Shown: positions 51,190 to 64,000, numbered from the stretch's first letter. The stretch: DNA of 64,000 bases from Brachypodius melanocephalos (GCA_013398615.1 VZSR01003807.1:10667816-10731815); one strand, 5' to 3'. Notes: generated from the letters alone by a model not told the origin. Made by a program: numbers and translations.

Positions 51190-51240
51190 CAATGATCCTT
51201 CTGGATTCCTTTCAGCTCTAGATATTCTGTGATTCTTTGA
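51190..51240 (+). mobile_element. CR1 3' tail fragment
   Basis: AATGATCCTTCTGGATTCC followed by TTTCAGCTCTAGATATTCTG and TGATTCTTTGA matches the terminal 50 bp of CR1, including the ATTCTRTGATTCT-type end repeat. The sequence before it is not recognisably CR1; it could also be the tail of a SINE whose head is lost. Confidence 0.6.
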
Positions 51241-53264
51241 TATCTATACAGGTGTAAATCTGTGTCAATGCAGAATATTTAGAATGATTTTTTCTTTTAT
51301 CATCAAATATTGATGCTTAACACGAATATATAATACATTCTGTTATGATCCATGTTGATATGCATAAAATCCATAGTTCTTTCCTTGACTGTTTTCCTGA
51401 TTAATTAAATTGGTTTTTCCTTAAAAGTTTTGGAAGGACGCATTTGATTTTATTTTAAATCTCATTTAATTCAGTCTTAAAAGTGTGACAAATGCTCAGA
51501 TATCAAATAAAACTATGTGGGAAATTTATTATTGATCAAGAATCATTTGCAGAAATAATAGGCTTTCATTTTGTAAAGTAATAAAATACATTGCTCTTGG
51601 AAGATGAATTTGAGCAGAACATAAAGGGTGAATTTGACATAAAAATTCTTTTGTCCAGACTGACCTTTCTGTTGAAAAAAATTATACGATCCCTTTGTAG
51701 TAAGTGCTTTCTTTTCTATATTTGCATTTAGAATTGGGAACATAGAATTGACTTTTTTCTAATTCTCAGGACACGTTTTTTAAAAATGAAATGCCTAATT
51801 ATTTGCATGGGAAAGATGACTTTAGAGAATGTACAAAGTGATGAATATTTAGCAAATCATACCTTTATCATGTCTTGGGTGCCATCCAGATATTTTTTAA
51901 TGTTAACATCTTAAATTAAACAGTGCTCTATTAAATTTAAAATATGTCTGTGCCAGATCTTTTGACTTGAATGTCCTTCACATTTGGAGCTTCAGGAGGC
52001 TGAGTTTAATTTTCATACCCAAATGTGATATGACACAGTGAATCTGTCTGTGCAGAACTCTTTATTGCTGTTTTATACTGGAGATGCTCCATGAGTCTCT
52101 ATGTTAAGACTGTAAAACATATTTTGTATCTGGGACGAGTCTCTCTCTGTCATCTTTTCACCCCCTTTTTTTTTTGGAATATTTTCCATGCTGCAGTTTC
52201 AAGGGAGGGTGATCCAAGGTAACATCGAAGGGTTGTTAAGTAATGATGATCCTCTTTTCAGGTGGAAGCTCCTTTGGACAAAATGTTGACTTCTGTTCAG
52301 GACAAAGCAGTTTGTCAAGTCATAGCTCCAGGGAGTTGGTAACTAAGCAACAGATCAACTGTTGGAAAACTTTGATCTCCTAATGATGCTCATTTGGGAA
52401 CCTTCTGACAGGGAATTCTCAGAGGGCTGGTGAGTTATAACGAAAAATCTAGCATCAGAAATCTTAAAATAAAATCTGGCAGGAGAGACAATGGCAAGGA
52501 AGGCTTTTGAAGGTGTTTGGGTTCATTTTTTTTATTTCCTCCTTTTGGTTGTATGCATTTTTGTTTGTTTGACTGATGGATTGGTTTTGGGTTTATTTTA
52601 TATTAAAGGTGACATTTTCAATTGTAAGACCAGAGAAGAAAGAAACAAACTAGTTGGACACATCGTAGATAGACTCCATTTTTCATGAGAAATCCATGAG
52701 TAGGATCATGAATTCCTTGGGGAACCTGACCTGTGGCAAATGATTATGATTCTTGAAGACTTAGGATGGAATTATAGGGTAAATATATACACATATATTC
52801 TATAGTTTAAGAGATCAAGCTAAATCCTTATATATTTGTTTTTCCATCATGAATGTCCAAACCAAATTTTTATTGCCTATTTGATTTATTATATGTTTAG
52901 TAGACATTATTCAATATTTTTTCTTAAATGTAACTCATGATGTTCATTGCTTGACAGCAAGCAGTGAACAAAGCCTTTGCGTAAGACTTAAAATTATCTC
53001 AGACTTTTATAGAATTTTTCCTAGGGATGACGCATACCTAAAAAAAGAATGAGAAATAAAACCCTATAAACCACAAAACACAAAAAGCTTGAAAGAGGAA
53101 AATATAGTAGATGGGAATATATTGACCTAGCAAAATATATATTCTTAAGACACAGCTTTAAAAGAATCTGAAATATTTCAGGTTTCCATATAGAACAAAG
53201 AGATGAAAACTGTCGAAAATTCCAAGTGATATTATTTGGCCCCAAAATTATTTTTGTTATTTTT
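51241..53264. other. Unique AT-rich DNA, no gene seen
   Basis: No recognised repeat or exon apart from short T-runs near 52166 and 52508. Confidence 0.5.
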
Positions 53265-53626
53265 TGCCACAGCAGACCTTGCTTTAGAGATAGAAATAAG
53301 TCAAGACACACACACTTGTTCAACTCCAACTCCAGCAGACTCTGACTGCAGCTGACTCCCACTGCAGGCTCAGACTGACCTCACAGCAGCAATTCTCTCT
53401 CCCATCTGGTCTGTCCTCCCTCTAGATCATTCCCTCTGAATTGTTCTCACTGACCAGCCAACTCACCCTTTTATCACACCCATCTTTACTGGATATAGCT
53501 GTGACCTATTCTACATATAAGGGCATATATAAGGGGATATATGTTATATAAGGGCAAGACTGTTTTTGTTAATTAACACAGCTGTGACTTATCAGAGCAA
53601 GGCTGCCTGTAATCCCATCTCCCACA
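53265..53626 (-). mobile_element. Solo ERV LTR, 362 bp, with 6-bp target duplication
   Basis: On the minus strand the element runs from TGTGGGAGATGGG to CTGCTGTGGCA, so it has TG...CA ends. Perfect ATTTTT copies flank it (53259-53264 and 53627-53632). The minus strand also has CACAGCTGTG-type repeats upstream of a TATA-like GATAAAAGGG (complement of 53466-53475), about 150 bp from the start, followed by CAGTCAGAGTCTGCTGGAGT. This layout matches an avian LTR family I remember, with U3 then R-U5. A 6-bp duplication fits alpha/beta-type (ERVK-like) integration. There is no internal sequence, so it is a solo LTR left by LTR-LTR recombination. Confidence 0.7.
53512..53555. repeat. ATATAAGGG units inside the LTR
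   Basis: ATATAAGGG occurs three times within about 45 bp on the plus strand, interleaved with ATAT-rich sequence. On the coding strand of the LTR these lie upstream of its TATA-like box, in the U3 part. Confidence 0.7.
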
Positions 53627-56600
53627 ATTTTTCGGAAATGTCAGCGACCTAATGGACACATTGGCTCTGGAAGAATTCCTTCTTACCTGTCTCATTAGAC
53701 CTCCACAGCTATAACAGCTGTACTAAATTAATCATGTAAATTGAAGATATGTTGATCATTTCAATATGTTGTGAAGAATGTGAAAGCTAGAGAAAGAAAT
53801 TTTGGAAATACAGGACTAAAGGACACTTTATGGCTGCAAGAATACTTCCTTTCCATTGCCTAAATAGTCTTGAATCAAGAGAGTTCCTAGTCATGGTCAC
53901 TGAAGACTTTAGAAAACCTGTTTAAAAATATATGAGAGGGATGCATTATAAGGAATGTTATAGATATGCCTCTATGTAAGGTAATTCAAATAGCCAGTCT
54001 TTAAAATAATAAGTCATATAGCATGACATCTATCTTACACAAGAAGGATTATTTTACCACATATGAAATAGCTCGTGAGACTGCTTGTGCATTTCTAAAT
54101 ACAGGCTAATCCTACTGAATTTGTCAATGAATAATTTGGTATGTGGATTTCATCAGAAGCTGATGTTTATAGATATAAAGTTCTGAAAAGTCCATTAAAG
54201 AAATGAATCTCATTTTTAATACAATATGAGATGGAGAACTTTACTGAATACATTTTCGATTTGAGAATGGAATATTTTTATCAAATTGCAGTCTTGATTT
54301 AAAATGATAGAGACTTCATCACATCTTGTGATAGGTTATGCCAGTATTTAATTATCTTCCAGGTGGAAAAATGCAATTCTTTCCACTCAGTCTGATTGTG
54401 TACAATATGAAAATCTGATCTGTGCCCTTTTATTTCACATGAACACTCTCCCTTACCTTAATGCGTCTTTTGAGGTAAAACTTTTTGACAGGACAAATAG
54501 AATAGATTGAGTTTTAAAAGTTTTACACTTTAAGTCATGGTTTATTTGAGTTGTATGTTTTTTTAAAGTTTTGTTGATTTTTATATCATATTTGCTCTGA
54601 ATTTATTCATAATTTCTGCTTTTTGTTCTAGTTTCTCCATTCGGAAATGAATTTTCAAGCCAACAACAACTACTTGAATTTTTCTAATAGTCTCACTGAT
54701 TTCATTTACAGAAGTAAATGAAAGAATTTCACTATTTAACTACGGAAGGCTGCATTTGCTTTGTAGCAAAAGCTTCGGTTTGAAAGTATCTTGCCTATAG
54801 GCAATGAATATCCTTTAAAGTAGGATTTCCTTTTCTGCTTCAGGTATATAGCTATGGCTGCAAAAGAGTCTATTGTTCACAAAGCCTAAGGAATTCAGTT
54901 TGGCCTATCAAAATGATCCAAATTCATCATTATTTATCATTCTTTTCTCCTGTCATATATGTTGAGTAACAATACAGCCTATTATTCGTCACTAGAGAAT
55001 AATGTGCAATTTGACGAGAGAGATAGCTGAAAAGTCACTTTCAGGAAGTGGTATTTCCAAAACCTTCCCACTGATCTCTTGGAATTAAATATCTTTGGTA
55101 GATGATCAGATGAGCAGGTAATCAGAAAGAGTAGATTAAATAGAGAAAGATGGATTGTATTTCTTCTTAAATGTGTATAGTGCAAGAAGGTCATATGGGA
55201 TTGTTCTCTTTGCTCCTGAAGGAACAGAGGAATCATGTAGGAAGCAAAGAACACAGTGAGCCTAGGCTCTCTTGCATTATGTATTAATAAATGTCTCTGG
55301 GAAAAACAGAATAATTGTCAGTGAACAAAGGCTACTCGTCCCCGTATGACTGAGTCGCTTCAGGAAATGTTTCTGTGTCTCAGCTCAACCACAGACAGCT
55401 TTAGCTAGTGCAGTGTAACCTTGCTAATTTATTAGCTTTTCTGTTCAGAATTGACTAAACTGTAAAATATAGTAAAACACCCTAATCTCAGCTGTGGCAT
55501 TCTGCTCTTACATTGATGAAATTATGCATGTTGAAAAACAGGAGAGCATCCTGTTCCAAAAAATACAAGGGAGTGAGAAAGAAGAGATGAGAAGTATCCA
55601 AATATGTTCTTCTACAATCTCGAGATCTCAGCCAGGAAATCCTTCCTGAATCTGTTGTGACTCTTAAATTCTGCAAACCATATGTGAAAGACAAGTGTTC
55701 ATGGAAAATAAAGGCTAAAAGCATGGTCTTCTACAAGGAAAATAGTTGTAAAAGATTCCTTTCTCTGTGGCTCTTAAAGATAGAATCTCTCTGTGCATAT
55801 AAATTCCAAACAGATATGTTAATTCTCTTTGTTGGTGTTATTGTGCAAGATTGCTTCTGAAATGCCCCCAGTAACCAGTGGAGGTCCCAAGGAGGAGACA
55901 GTGATAAAACCAACTTGGTGCAGACAGTTTCTTCTTCCTATCTCTGATGTATCCACACCATCAGTGTCATCCCAATGGTGCATTCAACACCAGACCACCA
56001 GTGGGATCAGAAAAGACAGAAGACCCAGGACAAAAAGTAGTCCTGCAAAGGCACATTAATCCAATGCATCCGTGGCTTTCCAGCTGTGACACAAGGGGAA
56101 TGTCCAAGGCTCTGTTTTACAGCTGTTCCACTCTTTCATCGTGAGTAACATTACAAAAATTTATATGGATGTCTAGGAAAATGCCCTGTGGGGTTTTTAA
56201 TGGTTTCTTTCCCAATAGTTCTCCAGCTGTGACAGTAACTAACTGAATCTTACAGGGGTACAGAATATGCTTGAAATACCTTTTACCTTAAAAAGGTACT
56301 AAATTTCTTTATGAATTCAGAGTTCCACAACTGAAACATATGCTCTGCTAAATTTTGGTTACAGAAGATACCCTTGCTGTCCTGTTGAATTTGAACTAGA
56401 TATTGCTTACATTTTCAGTGGCACCCTGCTTTTGCATTGTTCTCTTTGTTTATTTTACTCTTATATTTTCTTGTTTTGCTGAAGAACTGCTCTGCATTTC
56501 TGTTTTATGCTGTAATTCTTCCTTACTTTATCGCTAACCCTAGCAGTACATGTAAAGGACTACTGCACAATGAATAATTAATCTGACAAATTTAGCCTCT

Positions 56601-56639
56601 TCAGAAAGATTTCCATTAATGCCTTTGTTTCATAGAAAT

Positions 56640-56935
56640 ATTTTTGGACGGTGGCTGAATTTTACTCTGTATTAACCATGCACCTATGTGACAATTTGCT
56701 GTTTGTAATTAGGACACGTGGGTTACTTGTGAGAGCCTGGCTAAGTTACGTGTTATTGCTTCTATTCTGCATTTGGCTGTACACACAAGACCTGGCACAC
56801 AACTCCTCATATGAATGTGTGTAGAGCCAAATTTCTGTGCTGGCAAAATTCCATGGTTGCACCACCAGAGAATTAGGCCCTTTACATTCAGTTTCTGCGA
56901 CTCTTTGAAAAGAGTTTAACATTTACTTGCGAGTA
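56640..56935. promoter_or_regulatory. Candidate conserved non-coding element
   Basis: Unique, balanced sequence with a GACACGTGGG E-box (near 56712), TTACGTG, and several retained CpGs (GGACGGTGG, TGCGACT, TGCGAGTAACG). Inferred only from composition and motifs. Confidence 0.2.
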
Positions 56936-57149
56936 ACGTTTATGCCAGATCAGCAGGAGTGGAAAGAGACACACGCAGAGCCAAAAACATTTGTCTAAAA
57001 ATTTGGTTAAGTAGTCATGGACAATTACTTGAAACAATAACCCTGAGTACCATTTGTCATCACTGATCATTAGTAGTTTTATTAATAGAATTGTTACTGT
57101 TTCTTGTGTCCAGGATTTATTATGTAGTGAGGAATCTTAACTTTTATTG

Positions 57150-57860
57150 AAACACTAATGTGTAAAATGGTGTTTGAACCTGTACTTTTCGCTTTTCCTG
57201 GTGTTCTCTTAAAGATAATGAGTGGCTGTGGATATGTACTTTAGTTCAACAATAACTGCTAAAGCTTTCAGCTGTAACTGATTTTCTTTTAATAATACCA
57301 CGTACCATTTTACATTGTCTTTTTCATATGCAGCAGTCCTTTCAAATACTAATTACTCCATAAAAAACAAAACCAGATGGATCAATCATTGTCCCTACCG
57401 TTCAGACCCTAATAGAAAGGAATCTTCAGGCTAAGCTTTTAATTTTGGCTGCCACACGTTGTGTATTGTTTCATAAAACCTGGATGACATTATGGGGTGC
57501 AAATTATTTGTTTATCCCCAAATGGAATCTCTCCATACATACAATGTCCTCTGTGTTCTGTGACTCTGAGTCAGTTCAAAAAGGATTATTTGTGGCACTT
57601 TCCCTAAGGATTAGTAAAAGACACGAAACTTAGATGTTTATAATTCCCACTTCTGGCCTGAATTTTTGGCTTTAATATAACTGCTCCATAATGCTATCTG
57701 TCTATTTTATGTATTGATTGTTCTGTTGAGTATACAACAAATTACATAATGCATGTATGTATCAAAGGAATTTCAAACCGTGTGCTGTATGGCATTTGCA
57801 AATTACACGTGACATGGCAGGAGGTTACTCTGATTGTCCATTACATTACTCTGCTTAAAG
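57150..57860. promoter_or_regulatory. Candidate conserved non-coding element
   Basis: A long, non-repetitive stretch with CCACGTAC, CTAATTACTCC (homeodomain-like), CCACACGTTGTG and GTGACATGG motifs and retained CpGs. The short frame 57445-57633 has no domain. Inferred only. Confidence 0.2.
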
Positions 57861-58203
57861 CACACATCTTCTTACAAATTCAGTGAATATTTATACTCAA
57901 ATATTTTGACAATGGCGAATAAAATATGCGCTAATATGTACAGAACAGAATAAATGATTGACTAAGTTTTAAAGAAGTAACTAGTGGTTTCACACACGTA
58001 GTTGGAGGATCTTGGTTCTTACTGTGTGAAAGCTTAACATTTCCTAAAAAACTCCAGAAGTTCCTTTAACAGAACCCACAGAATAAAACTAGTTCTCTTA
58101 ACAACGACTGCTAGTAATTTTAGAAATATATAGCATTGAGCTACACTATTTATTTACTCTACCTATCTACCTGACTGAGATCCACAGATCCCATCCCATC
58201 CAC

Positions 58204-58920
58204 TGTAGTTTGTCTGGCGACTCTGACGCAGCCAGAGTAAGACATTTCAACACAATTCTTTGTTTATTGCTTAATACAAGCAATTTATATTAATAATATT
58301 TATTAATATGAATACTTTTTTCCCACTGTGGTAGCAATAATCTCAGAATCAGTATTCACCTCAGGCAACGTAACAGAATATAAAGTCGTATTAGGGTAGA
58401 AATGCAAGAGTAAGGAAATTAGCTAACATCACACATGTTTACCTCAAGACAAGTGCACAGACTGCTGATCTTCACCAACACTGAACCTGGCAGCAGCAGG
58501 GAGCACATTACTGTGGTATGTGCACTCATTGGACTCGTGCCAAAAATTCAGGACTCTCCTGACTTGTGGACAAATATCCTGTCGTGGTTGTACCATGCCA
58601 TGTGCACTCTTCCTGATTCTGGCCCAAATCTGCGGAAGGGAACGGTACAACTCTAACCTTGCAGTACAACTTCAGGACAATGGTCCATTTCACTGCACTG
58701 ACATACCCAAAAAAATGGTCATAACCCTTGCTTGTTTCCTATCACAAGCTTCCAGAGGAATTCTCTCTGAAGCCCTCTCAGTAAAATGACGATCAGGACA
58801 ACAATCACTAAGGAAGCCAACAAACAAGCACAAAATATGACGAGTACATGAGAACTATCCTCATAAGCACTGAAAGGATGGGAATAAGCTGGCTTGGAAT
58901 GGCAGGTAAATAGGGGTTAC
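58204..58920 (-). mobile_element. Possible degraded ERV 3' end (env tail plus LTR)
   Basis: On the minus strand a frame of about 66 codons (58919 down to a TGA at 58719) has no start Met but encodes a hydrophobic stretch (LLASLVIVVLIVILL) followed by a basic Arg-Gly-Leu-Gln-Arg tail, the form of a retroviral envelope membrane anchor and cytoplasmic tail. Beyond the stop, about 500 bp can be framed with TG...CA ends (58703 to 58204) and contain AATAAA signals near the far end, as in an LTR. Against this: no polypurine tract precedes the supposed LTR, no target duplication is visible, and I recognise no envelope family. A chance hydrophobic frame is quite possible. Confidence 0.25.
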
Positions 58921-60739
58921 CTAACCTTTTGAACTGGCAGGGTGCTTGCTTCTTTGATGATTTTGAATTGAGAAATCAGCAGAAAAATCCTGACCATGAC
59001 TCTGCTGATAAAATAGTATCAATATTTTATATCTTACTCTCCTCTATTTTCTCTGTTCTTGTATCTAACATCTCCTCCTGATGCTTAAACGGGTATTGAA
59101 CCATGCTCAAAGATGTGCAACAGATAAAAAAGCAGTATTTTCAGCAGTAACTACTTATTCACACGTGGAGCCTCTCAGTCTTTTGCTAACATTCTCAAAT
59201 AACCCAGTTATCCGCAGAACTCAACTTGTAGGTACACTCAAAATTTAGCAGGTCTATCTGCCATCAAAACATTCTATCCCTCCTGCATTCCTCAACACAC
59301 TCTAGCAAGTTTTTGGTGGTATTTACCTTATATTATGGGAAAACTTGCACTATAAACAAAAATATATTCCCCCAAACTGGATACAGTTTTACACATGAAG
59401 TTTTGGTTGATTGGTTAGGTAGTTGGTGGTTTGTTTTATGGTATTTTTTTGTAGTTACAGTAAAAACTATTCATGTATCTAGTTCAGAATGCCATTTGTT
59501 AACGTCATTATATATTTATGCTAAGAGATATCTCATCACTTTGGTCAGCTTTTCCCCTCAAACCCAGAGTTTAGTATAAATGACAGAAATACTCTCCAGT
59601 TCCTCTAACTGCTGTCTATAAGTGGCTAGTTGCTTGTTTTGAGATATTTTATATGTTTGGAGACAAGATATCATTCGATGTCACAGCTAACAGGCTTTTT
59701 TAGCGGGACAGCAATATCTAGAACAAAAACTTGACCCAAGTTGTCCTCACGGCATTCACTAATCTTGTATGAACAGATAAATCACAACCAATCTAACAAT
59801 AAATGCTGTGGTTCTGTCCTGCTGTGTCTGAGGTGCAATCTCCATCTGAAGTTTCTGAGCAGTTGGGATTTCCTTCGCTTCTCTTTCCTTTGTGTTGTCT
59901 AAGAGCCTGTGCTTTCCCCTCTCTGCTGGTGCAGTAATCATATCTTTATCTTCCTTGGCAGCCTAGAAGCAGAATAACTTTGAGAACCCTACTTAGCTGT
60001 TAGATTTTTTTCTCCTCAGTAAAGTACTTGAAGACCTTCACATGCATAAACACATGTATATTATGTAGATAGAATCCTCATATCCTTAGGATATCAAGCT
60101 ACAAAGCACCTGTGCCTAGGGATTTAACCCAAGGTTTTCACTTGCCTGGACAGTTAAGGACATTAAGAAATTCTCTACTGAAATGAAACTCTTCAACACA
60201 TAATCATAAAGGAAAACAATCAGTGCTTTTTCATACACCACACAGGAAGTTAACACTGTTTCTGGGGCTTTTACTCCAAACTAAGATGAACTACAGAATA
60301 TTTGTGTATACCTTCCTGTTTTATATATATATATTTCTTCTGTTGGCAGAAGACATGGATACTAAGTCAAGTAATACCAGTAATCACAGTTAATTGAACA
60401 GTTCAGTGGTGTGATAGACCAGTCTGTAGATGGCTTGAGATGCTGCTAAGGTTTTAAAGCATGTGGCTAGTTTCATGAAATTGTATAAATACTGCAGTGT
60501 TGTGCTTTTGCAGATAAATATAAATTTATTTTGGAGAATGATGCTGACAATAGTTAGAAGTTCCAGAGAAGAGAACAAAAGCACACAACATTTTTTTCTC
60601 TAACTCCTGATCTGCATGTTTTAAAGGTCCAGATAGTTGGGAATATATACTCAGTTGTTGGATTAAATTTATGTATTTATTGCTGTAAAACATTGAAATT
60701 GTTAATTGGACTAATTTAAAGACACACAAACAACTGCCT

Positions 60740-60890
60740 GAGGCTTCTTGCCAAACAGATCCTATTATTTATAGGAATGTGCAATGCTGCACACATTACT
60801 AAAAACTCAGCTCTGGAACTTCAGAAAAGGTAATTGCAGATTGGCACTGCTTTGGTTTCCTAATTAGCAGAAGAAGGTCAGAAACATGTC
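60740..60890. promoter_or_regulatory. Candidate conserved non-coding element
   Basis: Balanced unique sequence with GTAATTGCAGATTGGCAC and a CCTAATTAGC homeodomain-type palindrome core. Inferred only. Confidence 0.18.
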
Positions 60891-61294
60891 TTTTTAAAAT
60901 TGAAACAGAATGCAATATTTAGTTACTTATTACTTTAGGTTATTCACAGTAACAAAAAATGTTCTTCCTATAAATTAGCCTATTCATTTTCATTTTTAGG
61001 TTGCCATGCTGGAATTGGTCTGTGAATTCTGTGGTACTTTTTAAAATATGAAATCATTGATGCCTGCTGAAAATCCATAAAATGCATATGATAGAGCATG
61101 GCACCATCAGCTTTTATTTTCTCTGTGTTTGGGATGCTCTTCTGACAGACATTCATGCACCCTATGACTTCCCCAAAGTGATAGGACAGAATCAAGTATT
61201 TTCTTCATCCTGCATGTCTGCTTATTTTTACTGCAGGTAAGAAGGGGCAGAATTACACTGCAGCCTACTTTCTCCCCTCATTTGAGATTCCTTG

Positions 61295-61308
61295 GTTTCT
61301 ATGGAAAC
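61295..61308. promoter_or_regulatory. RFX X-box-like site
   Basis: GTTTCTATGGAAAC is palindromic except for one central pair and matches the RFX X-box consensus (GTTNCCATGGNAAC) with one change. Function inferred from motif only. Confidence 0.35.
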
Positions 61309-64000
61309 AAGGAGTTCTATTGTTGTAGTTGTAACTTGGGGGATGGTAGTGCTACAGCATTTCATAAGAAGCAGCAGCACAAGTTCTCTGTGACTAGTTA
61401 GAAAAGTTGGTTTGATCCATATTGCTTCTATATGGAAATGTATTCTGTAGCAATATCACAACTCATCTACTGACTAGATATTTAGCACCAAGATACACAT
61501 TTTCTTAAAATGTTTTTTTTTTCTCTACTTAAGATTATCTGAAATCTTCAAATATGTATTTGCACTATATACACAGTGTATACAATATGTATTTGCTGTA
61601 TATACCAGCATTTAATGACCCAAATATTCATATCCATGATTCATCAAATCCATTGATCTATATTTGTCAGTGCCATTATTCCCTCAATATAAAGTTGATT
61701 TGCAGAAGTGTAATTGGCATTTCTCAAGGGTTTTTTGATTTTTTGGCTTGGACTTTTAGATACCTGCAAAAGCTGGAGGCTGATACTAAGAGCAGTATGG
61801 TGGTAAATCAGCACTAAATTGACAGCTATGACTGAATGAATGCAAAATAACATACCAGTTTACTCATTATGTGTAAGTAAGGATTATTTAAATTTCTTAA
61901 TGATTTCTCTATGTTATTTCTCTCTAAAAAAAAAAAAAACACCACCAAACAACAACAACAAAAACCCCAATAACAGAAAGAAGGATAGTTCTAATGGAGA
62001 ATACATCTCTTTACCAATTGTCAACGATTTATTCAAAATTTCTGGAAATAATTTCTGAACTATTTTTGAAAAATCTCTTTTAGAAATCTTAAGAAAAAAA
62101 AAAAAAAGAAGAAGTTATAGGACCTTAAACTGTGGATCATGTAATATTTCCATTTCTGCTACAACACTACCATCTTCATTTAAAATATGAAAGTATGCAA
62201 TTCATTTCTATTTAATGGACAAATATGCACAGATACCATCATTGTCCAACTGAAAGTTAGATTGGCAGCCACATTTCTGTGAGGACTTTGGTGTAAAAAT
62301 CACAAGACACTTTGAGAAGCTAGCACATTTTAGTCTCTTTCTAGATAAAATTTTGGTTTTATCTTCTTTATATTTTAACTTTTTTTCAATACAACATGAA
62401 TCATTAATTAAAAATTGATTTAAAAATGGCATTAGTAAGAAAATTGTTTAAATATAAAATATGATTATAAGCAGAGAGCTACAATCAAGTGATACATGAC
62501 CCTGTGCTCCAACTTTTATTCAGAGAAGGTAGGAAATGGATATTGAATTAATGTCAATACAGGTGCAACCAATAGAATCATGGGAGAAGTTGTCAATAGT
62601 TGTTCTCTAGGACAATTTGTTACTCTGCTAAACTCACAAATTTTATTAATGTGTAAGAAATTATATTTGTAAAAGGTGAAATACATGCTTCTTCAAGAAA
62701 AAGAACTTCATTCTGGGAAACTATATCTGAAAATGTGTTGGTATTGTAATGGAACCAAAAAGACAAATATAATCCTGATGTATATAAAGACAGCAGTAGG
62801 ACAAGAGATACTATATTGCTTCTGACCTTGATAATGGCACAAATACTCCAGGATTTCTGTGTTTCTGCCTTATATTTACAAGGGAAATATGTGGAAATAT
62901 TGGATAATATTTAGGAAAGCACCATGGAGAAAGCCAGAAAATCTTTTGGTAAAAATAACTAGTATTTATTTTATGAAGAAAAAATTCCAAGGAATAATTT
63001 TGGCAAAACAAAAAATAATGATCCTAGTTTAGACGTACCTATAAGGAAAAAAAAATGGTTTGATAAGATCCTGGGTGTTGGAAACAGAAGTCAGGTGTGT
63101 TCAGTACCAAGAAGCAAGGAAAATATTTTCTGAAGTAAAAATTATTAACCACTAAAAACTCTTGTCATGGCCTGAGACAGACTATTCCCATCACTGAAAA
63201 TATTTCTATGAAGGCTGAGAGGAATATTAACTTTTTAAAAAAAAGTTTGGGCTGCAGTTCAATTTAAAAGACAAATTAATTCAGGAAATATCTTTATGAG
63301 GAAGAAATTAGAAAGTTGTAATATATAACTTCAACAATCTCTTTTCAGCTCTTAAATGAATCTTGATTGCAAAGTCATTGCTTTGTGCTTTTTCCTCTTT
63401 CATTGGCCATATTGTCAGTGAGTATGTGTACAAGCACATGCATATGCACATGTCATGAGTGCAGGTGCTGGAGCTGGCACTGTCCAGCAGTCTCTTACAC
63501 ATGGGAGTTTTCTGTTTGAGGAGCAGTGTTTTTAATCCTCAGTTTCTGAAGGATATGAAGGTAAATCAGGAAGAAAAAAATACTTCGGAATAATCAACAG
63601 TTAAACAAAAAGTCTCCTCTGTAAAGCCCTTACAAGGAAATTGCAATATCAGGTAGACAGATTCAGAGGAGTAAAGAAAATTGTGGTACATGGACACAGA
63701 CTTCCTTAATTAAGCCCTGATTTTATATCTGTACATACGTTCTAAGTACTTTTGTCTTCATCACATGTAAATCACAGTGCATTTATGATGGGCCACCTGC
63801 AGCATTTATGACTGGGTCCAGTCTCAGCAGCACTGGTGGGAAGCTGGAGCTGTCTGCAGCCCACAGGGTCGCGTGCCTAAAGGCACTGAGTTCTTACTGC
63901 GTCACACAGGGAATTTACTCCATAACATTCTGCACAATAATAACATCCAGTCCTACTCGTGGTCATCCACTGGGCCTGTGTGCAAGTGCCTTGTCTCTTC

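Larger units (their letters stand above)
53633..58203. other. Unique DNA, no gene seen
   Basis: No transposon recognised. Parts at 56640-56935 and 57150-57860 look like candidate conserved non-coding sequence and are listed separately. Short frames here (such as 55829-56059) overlap others in different frames and lack support. Confidence 0.5.
58921..64000. other. Unique AT-rich DNA, no gene seen
   Basis: Simple sequence includes a TA run at 60321-60334, an A-run with CAA/CCA units at 61927-61975 and an A-run at about 62093-62107. An X-box-like site and one candidate conserved block are listed separately. No exon or transposon recognised. Confidence 0.5.

Noticed and set aside
1..64000. CRISPR array, operon or phage-like module
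   Set aside because: No regularly spaced repeats, no ribosome-binding-site-led gene strings, and the repeat content is vertebrate.

Overview
This window looks like gene-poor vertebrate nuclear DNA, and most specifically passerine (songbird) DNA. It is AT-rich, has no operon-like layout and no long open reading frame of recognisable family, and contains one 100-N assembly gap (11290-11389). The lineage call rests on the repeats: several CR1 LINE fragments, avian-type ERV LTRs, and a tRNA-Ile-derived SINE with a CR1-like tail (41388-41525) that matches what I remember of TguSINE1, described from zebra finch. Repeat families were recognised from memory of consensus sequences; no database search was possible.

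Layout. 1-11289: unique AT-rich DNA with two T/G-rich tracts, a GC-richer block (3588-4050), a 55-bp tandem duplication (5927-6020) and an RFX X-box-like palindrome (9474-9486). 11290-12430: assembly gap, then a minus-strand CR1 copy with internal deletions. 12431-19287: unique DNA, including a 77-bp segment at 17938-18014 that has the form of an internal exon but that I cannot assign to a gene. 19288-23002: two diverged LTRs of one family, both on the plus strand, 2.5 kb apart. 23003-41099: a long unique stretch with only simple repeats. 41100-42609: a plus-strand CR1 (reverse transcriptase region to 3' end) split by the nested SINE. 46738-46935: short minus-strand CR1 3' end. 47301-48352: long ERVL-type LTR. 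51190-51240: CR1 3' tail. 53265-53626: a minus-strand solo LTR with TG...CA ends and a perfect 6-bp target duplication. 58204-58920: a weak candidate for the 3' end of a degraded retrovirus on the minus strand. The remainder is unique.

No protein-coding gene, RNA gene in use, CRISPR array or operon could be established. The window is best read as intergenic or deep-intronic sequence from a gene desert. Several unique blocks keep a mixed, motif-rich composition and could be conserved non-coding elements, but that cannot be shown from one sequence. I did not find a previously undescribed system. The most solid results are the nested SINE-in-CR1 insertion and the solo LTR with its target duplication.
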